Position numbers and translations under genes: made by a program | Notes under the pieces: generated by a model | Told to the model about the DNA's origin: nothing | The model's database searches: none | The model's input: the letters and a program-made list of their open reading frames with translations, nothing else | In this document: positions 35,912 through 45,575 of the stretch, in pieces | Position numbering within the stretch: the first letter of the stretch is position 1 | Layout of the letters: every line of letters starts with the position of its first letter | Source of the DNA: Azotimanducus chitobiosivorans | GTDB taxonomy: Bacteria > Pseudomonadota > Gammaproteobacteria > Pseudomonadales > Azotimanducaceae | Length of the DNA stretch: 64,000 nt | Assembly: GCA_965200235.1 (NCBI GenBank) | Contig: OZ241339.1 | Location: 3,224,001 to 3,288,000, forward strand | Reading direction: 5' to 3'

Positions 35912-36432
35912 TAGCTGATTTCCTTGAAGGCTTCGTAGGTGACCTCGAGTGTGCTTTGATCGCGCGCCGACGACACGAGCATTGTCTCGAAAGCGGATGG
36001 TGCGAGGCACACGCCACGGCGCAGCATGGCATGGAAGAGCCTAGTGTCCTGTCCCATAAATAAGTGTGGGTTCAGCGCGCAGGAGAAGGGCTGTGGCAAG
36101 GCGCGTTCCGCAGGCAATACTTTGCCGTATTGCCAAGGGACGCAACGTGGCCACAGCCCTTCTCCTGCGCGCCCTTCGGGAGTGGGCACAATCGCCGAAG
36201 GCTGCGTTGCAGCCCTTGGCAATATGCCCGATATTCCCTGCGGACTGCGCCTTGCCCTCGGCGATTGTGCCCACTCTGAATCACACTTATTTATGGGACA
36301 GGACACTAGCGTTGGTGTTCGATTGAGTGGCGTCGCCGAAGGTTCGAATCGGAGCTTTTGGTGTCAAGAAGAGGCGAATCATGTCACCGACGCCTTGACC
36401 GGCACACACTGGCGAGCTGACCTCGCCCGCAA
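35911..36432 (-). pseudogene. hemL: hemL (glutamate-1-semialdehyde aminomutase) C-terminal remnant split by a MITE
   Basis: Reading 36432-36309 gives GVGDMIRLFLTPKAPIRTFG and DATQSNTNA; after the element, 36041-35911 gives RLFHAMLRRGVCLAPSAFET, MLVSSARDQSTLEV and TYEAFKEIS, then TAG. Together these match the last ~85 residues of HemL (VGSMFxLFFT...FFHxMLxxGVYLAPSAFE). Removing the element with one TA restores the frame exactly as AAC-GCT-AGG (N-A-R). The N-terminal ~340 residues, including the PLP lysine, are absent. HemL makes 5-aminolevulinate in the C5 pathway, just before HemB. Confidence 0.85.
36044..36306. mobile_element. MITE (family A), full copy inserted in the hemL remnant
   Basis: 263 bp, flanked by TA (36042-36043, 36307-36308). 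Perfect 25-bp terminal inverted repeats (36044-36068/36282-36306). Two further perfect inverted pairs lie inside: 23 bp (36075-36097/36150-36172) and 18 bp (36181-36198/36258-36275), so a single strand can fold as a three-way junction. An 8-bp hairpin (GGCAATAC/GTATTGCC) caps the first arm. No transposase gene; open frames inside are by-products of the palindromes. TA duplication suggests mobilisation by an IS630/Tc1-type transposase elsewhere. Confidence 0.9.
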
Positions 36433-36759
36433 TGGCTTGGCTGAATGCTGGTGCGGAGATAGGCAGCGCGGTCACTGGAGAAATCGGTCAGAAGGGATGG
36501 ACGATGGCGAGGATGAGCACAAGCAGCAGGAGGATGGTCGATATTTCGCGCATTATGCGGAAAGTTTTGGCCAGTGTGGCGTGTCACCAACTGCGAACTT
36601 GCGAGCGATGCGTTCGCACTACAGGTGAAATGCCTTGAGCCAAGCCACGCCGAAGCGCTCGCAGAACATTCGCACAACGATGAGGTACATGTTTCATGTC
36701 GAGTTTCTGTCCGTGGCGAGTCGTGAGCAGGCGCAAGCTGCTTTGGTACACTTGACGGG

Positions 36760-37098
36760 ATGAACGCCCCAGACATTCAATTCTCGTCGCGTGCTGCGGA
36801 TAAAGTGCGTGAGCTCATTGACATAGAAGACAATCAAGCGCTCAAGCTGCGTGTCTTTGTGACCGGCGGCGGCTGCTCCGGGTTTTCCTATGGGTTCACC
36901 TTTGACGAGCAGGTGGAGGCCGACGATGCTGTCGTTGAACAGCGCGATGTGCAGCTGCTCGTTGATTCTTTGAGCTATCAATATCTCTCTGGTTCGCGCA
37001 TCGACTATTTGGAAGATCTGCAAGGGTCTCGGTTCGTTGTCAATAATCCCAACGCCGAGACCACTTGCGGCTGTGGCAATTCCTTTTCGATTGCCTGA
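36760..37098 (+). CDS. erpA: Iron-sulfur cluster insertion protein ErpA
   Basis: 112-residue A-type carrier that delivers Fe-S clusters to apoproteins, including the isoprenoid enzymes IspG/IspH. Three conserved cysteines: GGGCSGFSYGF and the C-terminal TTCGCGNSF. Length matches E. coli ErpA (114). It reads away from the hemL remnant and toward the M23 peptidase gene. Confidence 0.95.
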   Translation: MNAPDIQFSSRAADKVRELIDIEDNQALKLRVFVTGGGCSGFSYGFTFDEQVEADDAVVEQRDVQLLVDSLSYQYLSGSRIDYLEDLQGSRFVVNNPNAETTCGCGNSFSIA

Positions 37099-37103
37099 AG
37101 GAT

Positions 37104-38540
37104 TTACTGTGCTGCGGCCACGTTCGTGTGGCTCTCGCCGAATTGGTTCAATTGTTGCAGCAGCGGGTCCATGTGAATGAGAAAGCGAATACGCTCGTCG
37201 TCACTGATGGCGCTGTCCCGCACGACCGCCACTTTTTGCGGGTCCAAGTGGCGTCCATTCTCGATAAACTCATAGTGAAGATGAGGGCCGGTCGACCATC
37301 CGGTTGACCCGACGTAGCCAATCACCTCGCCCTGCGCCACGCGATCGCCTTGCTTGAGGCCTTTGGCAAATCCAGACAGGTGGAGATATCGGGTTTCGAT
37401 GCTGTTGGCATGACGAATTTCCACATAGTTACCGGACGACGATCGATAGGCGACAGTGATGACCGTGCCATCGCCAGCGGCCATGACTGGCGTCCCAGTC
37501 GGCGCTGCGTAGTCAATGCCGAGATGCGCACGCACCCGATCAAAGATGGGATGCCTTCGCTTGAGCGAAAAGCCTGAACTCACGCGGGTGAAATCGACGG
37601 GCGCCCGCAGGAAAGCACCGCGCAAGTTCGTCCCGTCGGGTGCGAAATAGGCGCTGTCGCCATCCTCATCCACGTAGCGAATAGCCGTGTGTGTCTTGCC
37701 GCGGTTGACAAATCGCGCCGCAAGAATTTCGCCATAGCGATACAACTCTCCATTGAGGTATTCGGATTCATAGAGCACCTCGAAGGCGTCGCCGGCGCGG
37801 ATATCAAGCACGAAGTCGATATCCCAACGAAATATCCGCGCCAATCGCAGAATAATCTCATCGCCCAATCCGCTTCGCTGTCCGGCTACAAAAAGATTCT
37901 TGACGATGGTTTCCGAAGCATAGCTGAGCTCGCGCTCTGGTTCGATTTCTTTGACGCTGGCGACAAACTCGTTCCCACTGGAACCGGCAGCGCGCACCCA
38001 TTCAACTGACCTCGCGGCGCTCTCTTCAAAGATGAGCCGCTGTAGTGCACCTTGCGAATCGAGACTGACTTCGAATACCTGTCCGGGAAAGATTCGATAG
38101 AGCTGTGATGCTTCCGAACCGGCTTGCAGTAGCTGATGGATGTCGCGAGCTGAGACGCCGAGGCCGCCGAGCAGCGTTGAAATAGTGTCCCCGGCGCCGA
38201 CTTGAAGGCGCTTTGCAGATTGACGCTCCTTTTCCATCGGGAGGGTTTGGTATTCGGCCTCTTCGGAACGGCTTTCGGTTTCAAGTGCTTGGGCTTGCCG
38301 AAAAGTTTCCGGGGCCGCGGCTGGCATGGTATCGGAAGGAGACGCTTGCAGATTGTCCAACGGGTTGGTATCGCTACGGAATCCGTGGGTTGAGACGGAA
38401 ATCCCCGCCCAAAGGGAGAGCACGGCGGCTGCGGTAACCACCGCGGGCAATTTCCAATGGGCGATGCGCTGATGTAATCGAGTCATATGGCTATGGCGCT
38501 GTGGCGGGACGGGACTCTTTTTTGCAGCGGCTGAAGTCAA
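37104..38540 (-). CDS. M23 family murein DD-endopeptidase (MepM-like)
   Basis: 478 residues: an N-terminal membrane anchor (LPAVVTAAAVLSLWAGIS), an OapA/LysM-like part (VGAGDTISTLLGGLGVSARD, ...YRIFPGQVFEV) and a C-terminal LytM domain with zinc ligands in HLGIDYAAPTGTPV and HLHYEF. It cleaves peptidoglycan cross-links in the periplasm. The frame opens at TTG (38540); the ATG at 38486 is an alternative, with no clear ribosome site for either. It is tail to tail with erpA and divergent from tyrS, as in Pseudomonas. Confidence 0.88.
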   Translation of the reverse strand: MTSAAAKKSPVPPQRHSHMTRLHQRIAHWKLPAVVTAAAVLSLWAGISVSTHGFRSDTNPLDNLQASPSDTMPAAAPETFRQAQALETESRSEEAEYQTLPMEKERQSAKRLQVGAGDTISTLLGGLGVSARDIHQLLQAGSEASQLYRIFPGQVFEVSLDSQGALQRLIFEESAARSVEWVRAAGSSGNEFVASVKEIEPERELSYASETIVKNLFVAGQRSGLGDEIILRLARIFRWDIDFVLDIRAGDAFEVLYESEYLNGELYRYGEILAARFVNRGKTHTAIRYVDEDGDSAYFAPDGTNLRGAFLRAPVDFTRVSSGFSLKRRHPIFDRVRAHLGIDYAAPTGTPVMAAGDGTVITVAYRSSSGNYVEIRHANSIETRYLHLSGFAKGLKQGDRVAQGEVIGYVGSTGWSTGPHLHYEFIENGRHLDPQKVAVVRDSAISDDERIRFLIHMDPLLQQLNQFGESHTNVAAAQ

Positions 38541-38739
38541 GCCAAAGGCGATATACTAATACAAATTTCAAACCAAGTTCGCACTTCGACACGGTTCGCG
38601 AATAGCTCCAACACATAATGGAACCGCACGAATGCCACTAGATACGATATAAACTCTGTGATTCCCCACAGCATCTTGTGGCTGATGTGACTCATGTTCC
38701 TGCACGCACCTTTCCTTAGATAATTATCTGATGAGTTAA

Positions 38740-40050
38740 ATGTCAGATCGTCACCAAGTCCGAGACCAGCAGCTTGCATCGCTTCAAGTGCGCGGTCTCG
38801 TCGCTCAGGCATCGCAGCCAGAGGCGCTCGCCGCTTGGTTAGACCGAGGCGCTCGGACGGTCTATTGCGGATTCGACCCGACTGCGGGAAGCCTTCACAT
38901 CGGCCACTTGCTGCCGATTTTGATGCTGCGCCGCTTGTCACGCCTCGGTCATCGACCGATCGCGCTGCTTGGCGGCGCGACAGGCTTGATTGGCGATCCC
39001 TCGTTCAAGTCTGACGAGCGATCGCTCAATTCGCGCGAATTGGTACACGAGTGGAAAGCCGCACTGGCAGGTCAGCTTGCTGCATACCTCGACTTTGATG
39101 ATCGTGAGGCTCGGGCGCTGCTTCTCGATAATCTAAGCTGGACAGAGTCGCTCGATGTCATTGCGTTCCTGCGCGATGTCGGCAAGCACTTCTCTGTCAA
39201 TCAAATGCTCGCCAAGGAATCGGTGCGCGCGAGGATTGAGCGCGAAGGCGCTGGCATCTCGTTTACTGAGTTCAGCTATATGCTGCTGCAAGCATACGAC
39301 TACCTTGAACTTGCGCGTCGCTATGAGTGCGGCCTACAGATTGGCGGCAATGATCAGTGGGGCAACATCACCCTCGGCGTGGACTTGGTGCGCCGCGTGC
39401 TCGGTCGGCAAGTCTTTGCGCTGACCTTGCCACTTATGACGCGCTCGGACGGAAAGAAGTTCGGCAAGACCGAATCTGGCACGGTATGGCTCGATGCCGA
39501 GCGCACATCGCCCTACGCCTTCTATCAATACTGGGCGAATCTTGCCGATGTCGATGTGCTTCACTACCTGAAAGTGCTTACCGATGTGCCGCTTGAAGAA
39601 CTTGAAGCCTTAGAAACGGCGTTGCGCGAACACCCTGAGCAGCGAAGTGCGCAGTTTCGCCTTGCTGAAGAGATGACACGGCTTGTTCATGGCGATAACG
39701 GCCTTCGCGCCGCTGAACGCATCACCAAGGCGCTCTTCGGTCAATCGCTCCGTGACCACCTTCAAGCACAAGACTGTGCGCAGCTTGCGCGTGACGGCAT
39801 GCCTTTGGCCGAAGTACCAGGCGCTTCCATCACGCTTGCCGAAGCTTTGTTCGTCACGGGGCTTGCCAAGTCACGAGGCGATGCCCGCCGTCAGGTCGAG
39901 TCTGGTGGAGTCAGCGTCAACGGCGCTGTGCCGCAGCGTGATCCGCTATTCGCGCTCACTCCCGGAAATGCGATGTTCGGCGTATATCAGTTGCTGCGGC
40001 GAGGCAAGAAATCTTGGGCGATGGTTCGACATCGTGTTGATGGCGTCTGA
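38740..40050 (+). CDS. tyrS: Tyrosyl-tRNA synthetase
   Basis: 436-residue class I synthetase. CGFDPTAGSLHIGHLLP carries HIGH; the KMSKS loop is KKFGKTESG; QIGGNDQWGNITLG is the tyrosine site; the C-terminal S4-like domain (about residues 370-430) includes KSRGDARRQVESGGVSVNG. A 12-bp palindrome AGATAATTATCT (38718-38729) lies just before the start. The 16S rRNA gene follows on the same strand. Confidence 0.95.
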   Translation: MSDRHQVRDQQLASLQVRGLVAQASQPEALAAWLDRGARTVYCGFDPTAGSLHIGHLLPILMLRRLSRLGHRPIALLGGATGLIGDPSFKSDERSLNSRELVHEWKAALAGQLAAYLDFDDREARALLLDNLSWTESLDVIAFLRDVGKHFSVNQMLAKESVRARIEREGAGISFTEFSYMLLQAYDYLELARRYECGLQIGGNDQWGNITLGVDLVRRVLGRQVFALTLPLMTRSDGKKFGKTESGTVWLDAERTSPYAFYQYWANLADVDVLHYLKVLTDVPLEELEALETALREHPEQRSAQFRLAEEMTRLVHGDNGLRAAERITKALFGQSLRDHLQAQDCAQLARDGMPLAEVPGASITLAEALFVTGLAKSRGDARRQVESGGVSVNGAVPQRDPLFALTPGNAMFGVYQLLRRGKKSWAMVRHRVDGV

Positions 40051-40450
40051 GCCGCACAAGGTTGCGGAAACAATTTCATCAAAGAGTCGAGAAAATAGCG
40101 CTTGCACTTCATGCCCATGAGAGTATAATGCCCGTCCCTTCAGCCGAGCGCTTGTATCGGGGCGGCTTTTTAAGAGCCTCTTGCGAACCTGTTTGGATGC
40201 GATGCTTCAAGTCGCTTCTTGCAGGTCGGTCCCAGAGCAAACGTTTCGGCGCTGTTTAAGAATCGAACAAACCATTCGTGTGGGCGCCTGTGAGTTCCAC
40301 GCTTGCAGTCGATTGATGTTTCGAGATTTCCTCGAGGCGCGGTCGGCGACAAGTTGGGAATTTGTAGGCGACGCCTGTCAACGAAGCAAAAAGAAACAAA
40401 CAACGGGCAGACTGCTGAACATGTTCTGTGGTTCGCTCGCGAAAAAGTTT
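40051..40450 (+). promoter_or_regulatory. rRNA promoter and leader region
   Basis: Gap between tyrS and 16S. Near-consensus promoter: TTGCAC (40102-40107), 16-nt spacer, TATAAT (40124-40129), followed by a GC-rich GCCCG discriminator as expected for stringently controlled rrn promoters. About 320 nt of leader follow. GCTGTTTAAGAA (40251-40262) resembles the boxA antitermination signal GCTCTTTAACAA. No gene is seen; a T-run at about 40167-40172 after a GC-rich stretch could be a weak tyrS terminator. Confidence 0.7.
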
Positions 40451-42002
<1,552 letters not shown>

Positions 42003-42341
42003 CCTTAAAATCTCCTGTTCGTTCAGGAGACATGCCTGCTTCTAGCTGGCAACAAAAGCGCTGGTGTTACGCCAGCAATGCCGAAGCATTGCACATGCAA
42101 TGTCAACGCAATGCATTGCTGACAGGTTCGCTTTTCGGAATCCCTCGTGGGCTCACTCGCGCTCACACGAATGGTTTGTCTCGATCTTTGATACTGCCTC
42201 CTTCAGTACCCTCCTCCCCCTTAAGTGACTCTGTTATTGCGGTGTCTGCCATACGACCGGCTACCGTGCGCAACTTGCGGCCCAACAGTTTTGCCGTGGT
42301 GCGCTCGTGAGTGACTGAAAGGGCCTGTCCGTTCGTGACGA
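42003..42341. other. Region behind 16S: hairpins, no tRNA or 23S
   Basis: Where an rrn operon would carry tRNA-Ile/Ala and 23S, this holds only short palindromes: TCTCCTG/CAGGAGA (42011-42017/42024-42030, loop TTCGTT), GCTGG/CCAGC (42060-42076), CATTGCA/TGCAATG (42087-42102) and GCAATGCATTGC (42108-42119). The first could be a processing stem or terminator, though no T-run follows. From 42130 to the next gene I see nothing. Confidence 0.65.
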
Positions 42342-44165
42342 TTACTGTGAAGCGGTTTCGAACACGGTCAGGCCGTAGCCGCGCGGATACAGAGCTTCGT
42401 AGGACGAGCCGGACGCATCGGATTTCATGCGCGGCCATGGCAGCGGCAGGCGGCCGCTGAAATCAGCATCCCCGAAGAGCACGTCAGCCACGCCAGCGCC
42501 TTCCGAACCAGGCAGCCATGCGGCGACAAACGCTTGGGACGCCGCAAGTTCGCTACCCACAATAAGCGGACGCCCGGACACAAGCACCGCCACGACTGGC
42601 ACGCCTTTCTTGGCAATGCGCATGATGCAGGCAAGGTCTTCGGGGTGCAAGCTCGACAGTTCAAGCGTGTCGCCATAGGGCGTGAGCGGATTCATCAGTC
42701 CGTCGATCATCGATTTGACCTCGACGAGCACGTCATCGCCGGAGCGGATATCACCATGCCCTTCTGCGTAGGGTCGTTCGCCGATGACGACGACAGCGGC
42801 ATCGTGCTTGTCGACGTCGGCGTCCGTTCCCGACAGGTCCGCGCTCAACTCGGCTTGGTGCGCGACCGCTCGAATCGCCTGCCAGATGCTTGTGCCGTCG
42901 ATCGTGTCGTTGCCTGATTCGCCTTGCCAACTGATCGTCCAGCCGCCGCACTGATGTCCAAGATTGTCGGCGTTGCGGCCTGCCACCAGAATGCGTTTGC
43001 GGCGATCGAGCGGTAGCAGCGCCCCGTCGTTCTTGAGCAGCACCAGTGAACGTCGCACCGCTTCGCGCGCGACCTCGCGATGCGCTCCGCAGCCGAAGCC
43101 CTTGTCGCCAGTATGCGGTCTCAGGGCCGGGCGTGGCGAAGTGAACAGGCCAAGGCGGTGCTTGCCGCGCAATATGCGCGTGACGGCATCGTCGATGCGG
43201 CGCATATCAACTCGTCCTTGATTGATTTGACGCAGCAGGGTGTCAATGAAGGTCTGCCACTTTTCTGGCACCATGAAAAGGTCGATGCCCGCGTTCACCG
43301 ACTTCGCCACCGCTTCATCAAAATCTTCGCTGAGCAGGTCGATGCCGTTCCAGTCGGAGACAACAATGCCGTCGAAGCCAAGCTCGTCCTTCAGCAGGTC
43401 GTTCACGATGAACTTGTTGCCATGGCACTTGGCACCGTTCCAGCTATTGTAGGAGACCATCACGCTCAGCACGCCTGCGCTGAGACTCAGAGCGTAGGGG
43501 GCGATATGGGTGTGCTCAAGTTCCGCCCAATCGATGCGCGTCTCGCCTTGATCCACGCCGTACAGCGTGGCGCCGTCGCCCACCCAATGCTTGTTGCAGG
43601 CCATGACGCCTTCCTCTTGAAGGGCGCGAACATATGCCTCGCCGAGGGTGGCTGCGAGCTGCGGGTCGCTGCCGAAGCTCTCGTAGGTGCGTCCCCATTG
43701 GGGGTTCTGGACGATCGCCATCGTCGGCGCGAAATTCCAGTCGAGGCCGCTTGCGAGCAGCTCGCGAGCCGTGATGCGCGCTATCCGCGACACCAGCTCG
43801 GCGCTTGCCGCCGCGCCAAGGCCGATATTGTGCGGGAAGACCGTCGCGCCGCGCACATTGGCGTGGCCGTGTACGGCATCGATGCCGAACAGCACCGGGA
43901 TGCCGGGGCTATCAGCGTCGCCAAACGATGCCTGCCAATAGGCATCATTCAAAGCCGCCCAGTCGGCGGGCGTGTTGTTTCCAAGGTGCGAACCGCCGCC
44001 AGCGAGCACCGAGCCGAGCGCGTACTGCTTGACCTCGTCCGGCGTCACATGGCTGCGCTCGGCCATGGTCATTTGCCCTACCTTTTGCGGCAGACTCAAA
44101 CGGGCGAGATGTTCGTTGATCAGGTCGTTGCTGTCTTGCACCGGCCGCGAATTCACTTCTTCCAA
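42342..44165 (-). CDS. Glycoside hydrolase family 3 beta-glucosidase, cytoplasmic type
   Basis: 607 residues. Domain 1 barrel (about 20-350): PVLFGIDAVHGHANVRGATVF, NFAPTMAIVQNPQWGRTYES, NKHWVGDG, and nucleophile Asp in VVSDWNG. Domain 2 (about 380-600) starts SLVLLKNDGALLPL and includes VAAWLPGSEGAGVADVLFG. Likely an exo-acting beta-1,3/1,4-glucosidase. No signal peptide is visible, so it may act on imported oligosaccharides. Overlaps the preceding glycosidase by 13 nt; the symporter and LacI regulator complete the locus. Confidence 0.92.
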   Translation of the reverse strand: MEEVNSRPVQDSNDLINEHLARLSLPQKVGQMTMAERSHVTPDEVKQYALGSVLAGGGSHLGNNTPADWAALNDAYWQASFGDADSPGIPVLFGIDAVHGHANVRGATVFPHNIGLGAAASAELVSRIARITARELLASGLDWNFAPTMAIVQNPQWGRTYESFGSDPQLAATLGEAYVRALQEEGVMACNKHWVGDGATLYGVDQGETRIDWAELEHTHIAPYALSLSAGVLSVMVSYNSWNGAKCHGNKFIVNDLLKDELGFDGIVVSDWNGIDLLSEDFDEAVAKSVNAGIDLFMVPEKWQTFIDTLLRQINQGRVDMRRIDDAVTRILRGKHRLGLFTSPRPALRPHTGDKGFGCGAHREVAREAVRRSLVLLKNDGALLPLDRRKRILVAGRNADNLGHQCGGWTISWQGESGNDTIDGTSIWQAIRAVAHQAELSADLSGTDADVDKHDAAVVVIGERPYAEGHGDIRSGDDVLVEVKSMIDGLMNPLTPYGDTLELSSLHPEDLACIMRIAKKGVPVVAVLVSGRPLIVGSELAASQAFVAAWLPGSEGAGVADVLFGDADFSGRLPLPWPRMKSDASGSSYEALYPRGYGLTVFETASQ

Positions 44166-45460
44166 ACGAGGAACGGAATATTGGCGTGCGCGATGGCACC
44201 GCCTTCATCGCGCACGTAGACGAATAAGCGGTACGGACCGGGCGTGTCGGGGGCGCGTAGATCAACCGTCATGTGGTCGCGTCCCGTAAGCAAATGGGAA
44301 TAGTCTTCCGGCACTGCCTCCGCATCGCCGCCGTCTTGCGTCGCGCGGCTCTCCTCCATGAGTTCCCAGTGGTAGCGAAGCGGTCCTGACTCCGGATCGA
44401 CCGCTTCGACTTCAGCCGAATAGGTGTCGCCGGTAAAGAGGCGCGGTTGCTCGCTTGCTTTCATTCCCTTCAGGCGCAGGGCGCGCACGAGTGGCGCTTG
44501 GTCGGGAGGTGCCGAGCCCGTCCAGACGCGATGCAGGACATCGACGGCTGGCGTGCGCACGCCGTCCACAAAGACGCCGTACCACGTGGGCGTGCGCTCC
44601 TGTTTCTGCCCCCACAAGAAGAAATAGTTGCCTATCAGATCGTCGATTGCGATCAGTCCTTGGGTGTAGCCCTCCCAGACGACGCGCGCTCGTTGCGTGC
44701 TGTCGAGCTCAAATGGCGCGTCCCAATCGGTCTTCGCGACTTCCCAATGCCCGACCGTACCCCATTCGCTCACCATCAGCGGCTTCTCCCACGGCACGCT
44801 CTTCATTGTCTTGCCGAGCGAAAACACGCCGGCATAGACCTGCACGCTCACGAAATCGAGGTCCGGCGCTCGCTTGGCGATGGTCGATGCGAGGCTCGAG
44901 TCAATGCCTGCGGTCGTGGTGGTGGTCGGGTGATTCGGGTCGAGCCGATGAATCATCTTGGAAATATCGTTGACCGCATCGTAAACGCGCCGATTCTTGT
45001 AGAACAAGTTGAGTTCGTTGCCGATGATCCATGCGAGCAGTGCCGGATGGTTGCGGAAGCGCTTGACTTGCTGCTCGAATGTCGCCAATTGCTCTGCGAC
45101 CGCCTGTTCGTCGTTGTAGTCGAAACCATGCCGCTCACGTGCGACATCAAGGCACATGGCGACCGTCACACCGAGTTCGTGCGCGAGGTCCAAGAATTCT
45201 TCGTCTGCGACGTTCCACGTGCGCAGCGAATTACCGCCGTGTGCTTTGAGCTTGCGCAGCATGTCGATGGCATCAGGCGCACTCGCATCAAGGCCGGCGC
45301 CTCGAACTTGGTAGGGCTTGCCGTCTCGGTAGAGTTGATAGTCGCCGGGTGCGCCGCGGATCTCGACCTTGATCGGCGACAATTCGCCCGCTGCCGTCTG
45401 CCAGAGCAGACCAAGGCACGCAACGAGCAGAAGGCGAGTTCTCCACTTGACAGCAGACAT
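44153..45460 (-). CDS. Exported clan GH-A glycosidase (GH2-type TIM barrel)
   Basis: From the ATG at 45460: 435 residues with a signal peptide (RTRLLLVACLGLLWQTAAG). The barrel shows VRGAGLD, RTWNVADEEFLDLAHELG, the acid/base Glu in WIIGNELN and the nucleophile Glu in LMVSEWGTVGHWE, positions usual in clan GH-A. A C-terminal Ig-like domain (about 330-435; TYSAEVEAVDPESGPLRYHWEL) follows. It probably cuts beta-glucan in the periplasm before the GH3 enzyme; exact family (GH2 or a newer endo-glucanase family) is not settled by eye. A 15-codon upstream extension to 45505 is unlikely. Confidence 0.8.
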   Translation of the reverse strand: MSAVKWRTRLLLVACLGLLWQTAAGELSPIKVEIRGAPGDYQLYRDGKPYQVRGAGLDASAPDAIDMLRKLKAHGGNSLRTWNVADEEFLDLAHELGVTVAMCLDVARERHGFDYNDEQAVAEQLATFEQQVKRFRNHPALLAWIIGNELNLFYKNRRVYDAVNDISKMIHRLDPNHPTTTTTAGIDSSLASTIAKRAPDLDFVSVQVYAGVFSLGKTMKSVPWEKPLMVSEWGTVGHWEVAKTDWDAPFELDSTQRARVVWEGYTQGLIAIDDLIGNYFFLWGQKQERTPTWYGVFVDGVRTPAVDVLHRVWTGSAPPDQAPLVRALRLKGMKASEQPRLFTGDTYSAEVEAVDPESGPLRYHWELMEESRATQDGGDAEAVPEDYSHLLTGRDHMTVDLRAPDTPGPYRLFVYVRDEGGAIAHANIPFLVWKK

Positions 45461-45516
45461 GCGAGGAATCCTTGTTGGAGACAACACAGTGGATTCTACG
45501 TACATTTGCAGCGTGA

Positions 45517-45528
45517 GACAACGTTGTC
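45517..45528. promoter_or_regulatory. LacI-type operator
   Basis: Perfect 12-bp palindrome GACAACGTTGTC with the central CG pair typical of LacI-family operators, extended to a quasi-palindrome TGAGACAACGTTGTCAGA. It lies 57 nt upstream of the GH-A glycosidase start, between it and the lacI-type gene, so that regulator probably binds here and represses the two hydrolases until sugar is present. Confidence 0.75.
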
Positions 45529-45575
45529 AGACGCGGCACTGATGATCGCGCAATGCAGCAGCGCGCCGCCCAAGC

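Noticed and set aside
36496..36561. 21-codon minus-strand peptide MREISTILLLLVLILAIVHP...
   Set aside because: It looks like a single membrane helix, but there is no ribosome site or neighbour support; too short to call.
36026..36628. Several frames of 60-200 codons over the MITE
   Set aside because: They arise from the element's palindromes (the same peptides appear on both strands) and are repeated in the 63593 copy.
38537..38695. 52-codon minus-strand frame upstream of the M23 peptidase gene
   Set aside because: AGGA lies close to its ATG, but composition and lack of similarity make it more likely leader DNA.
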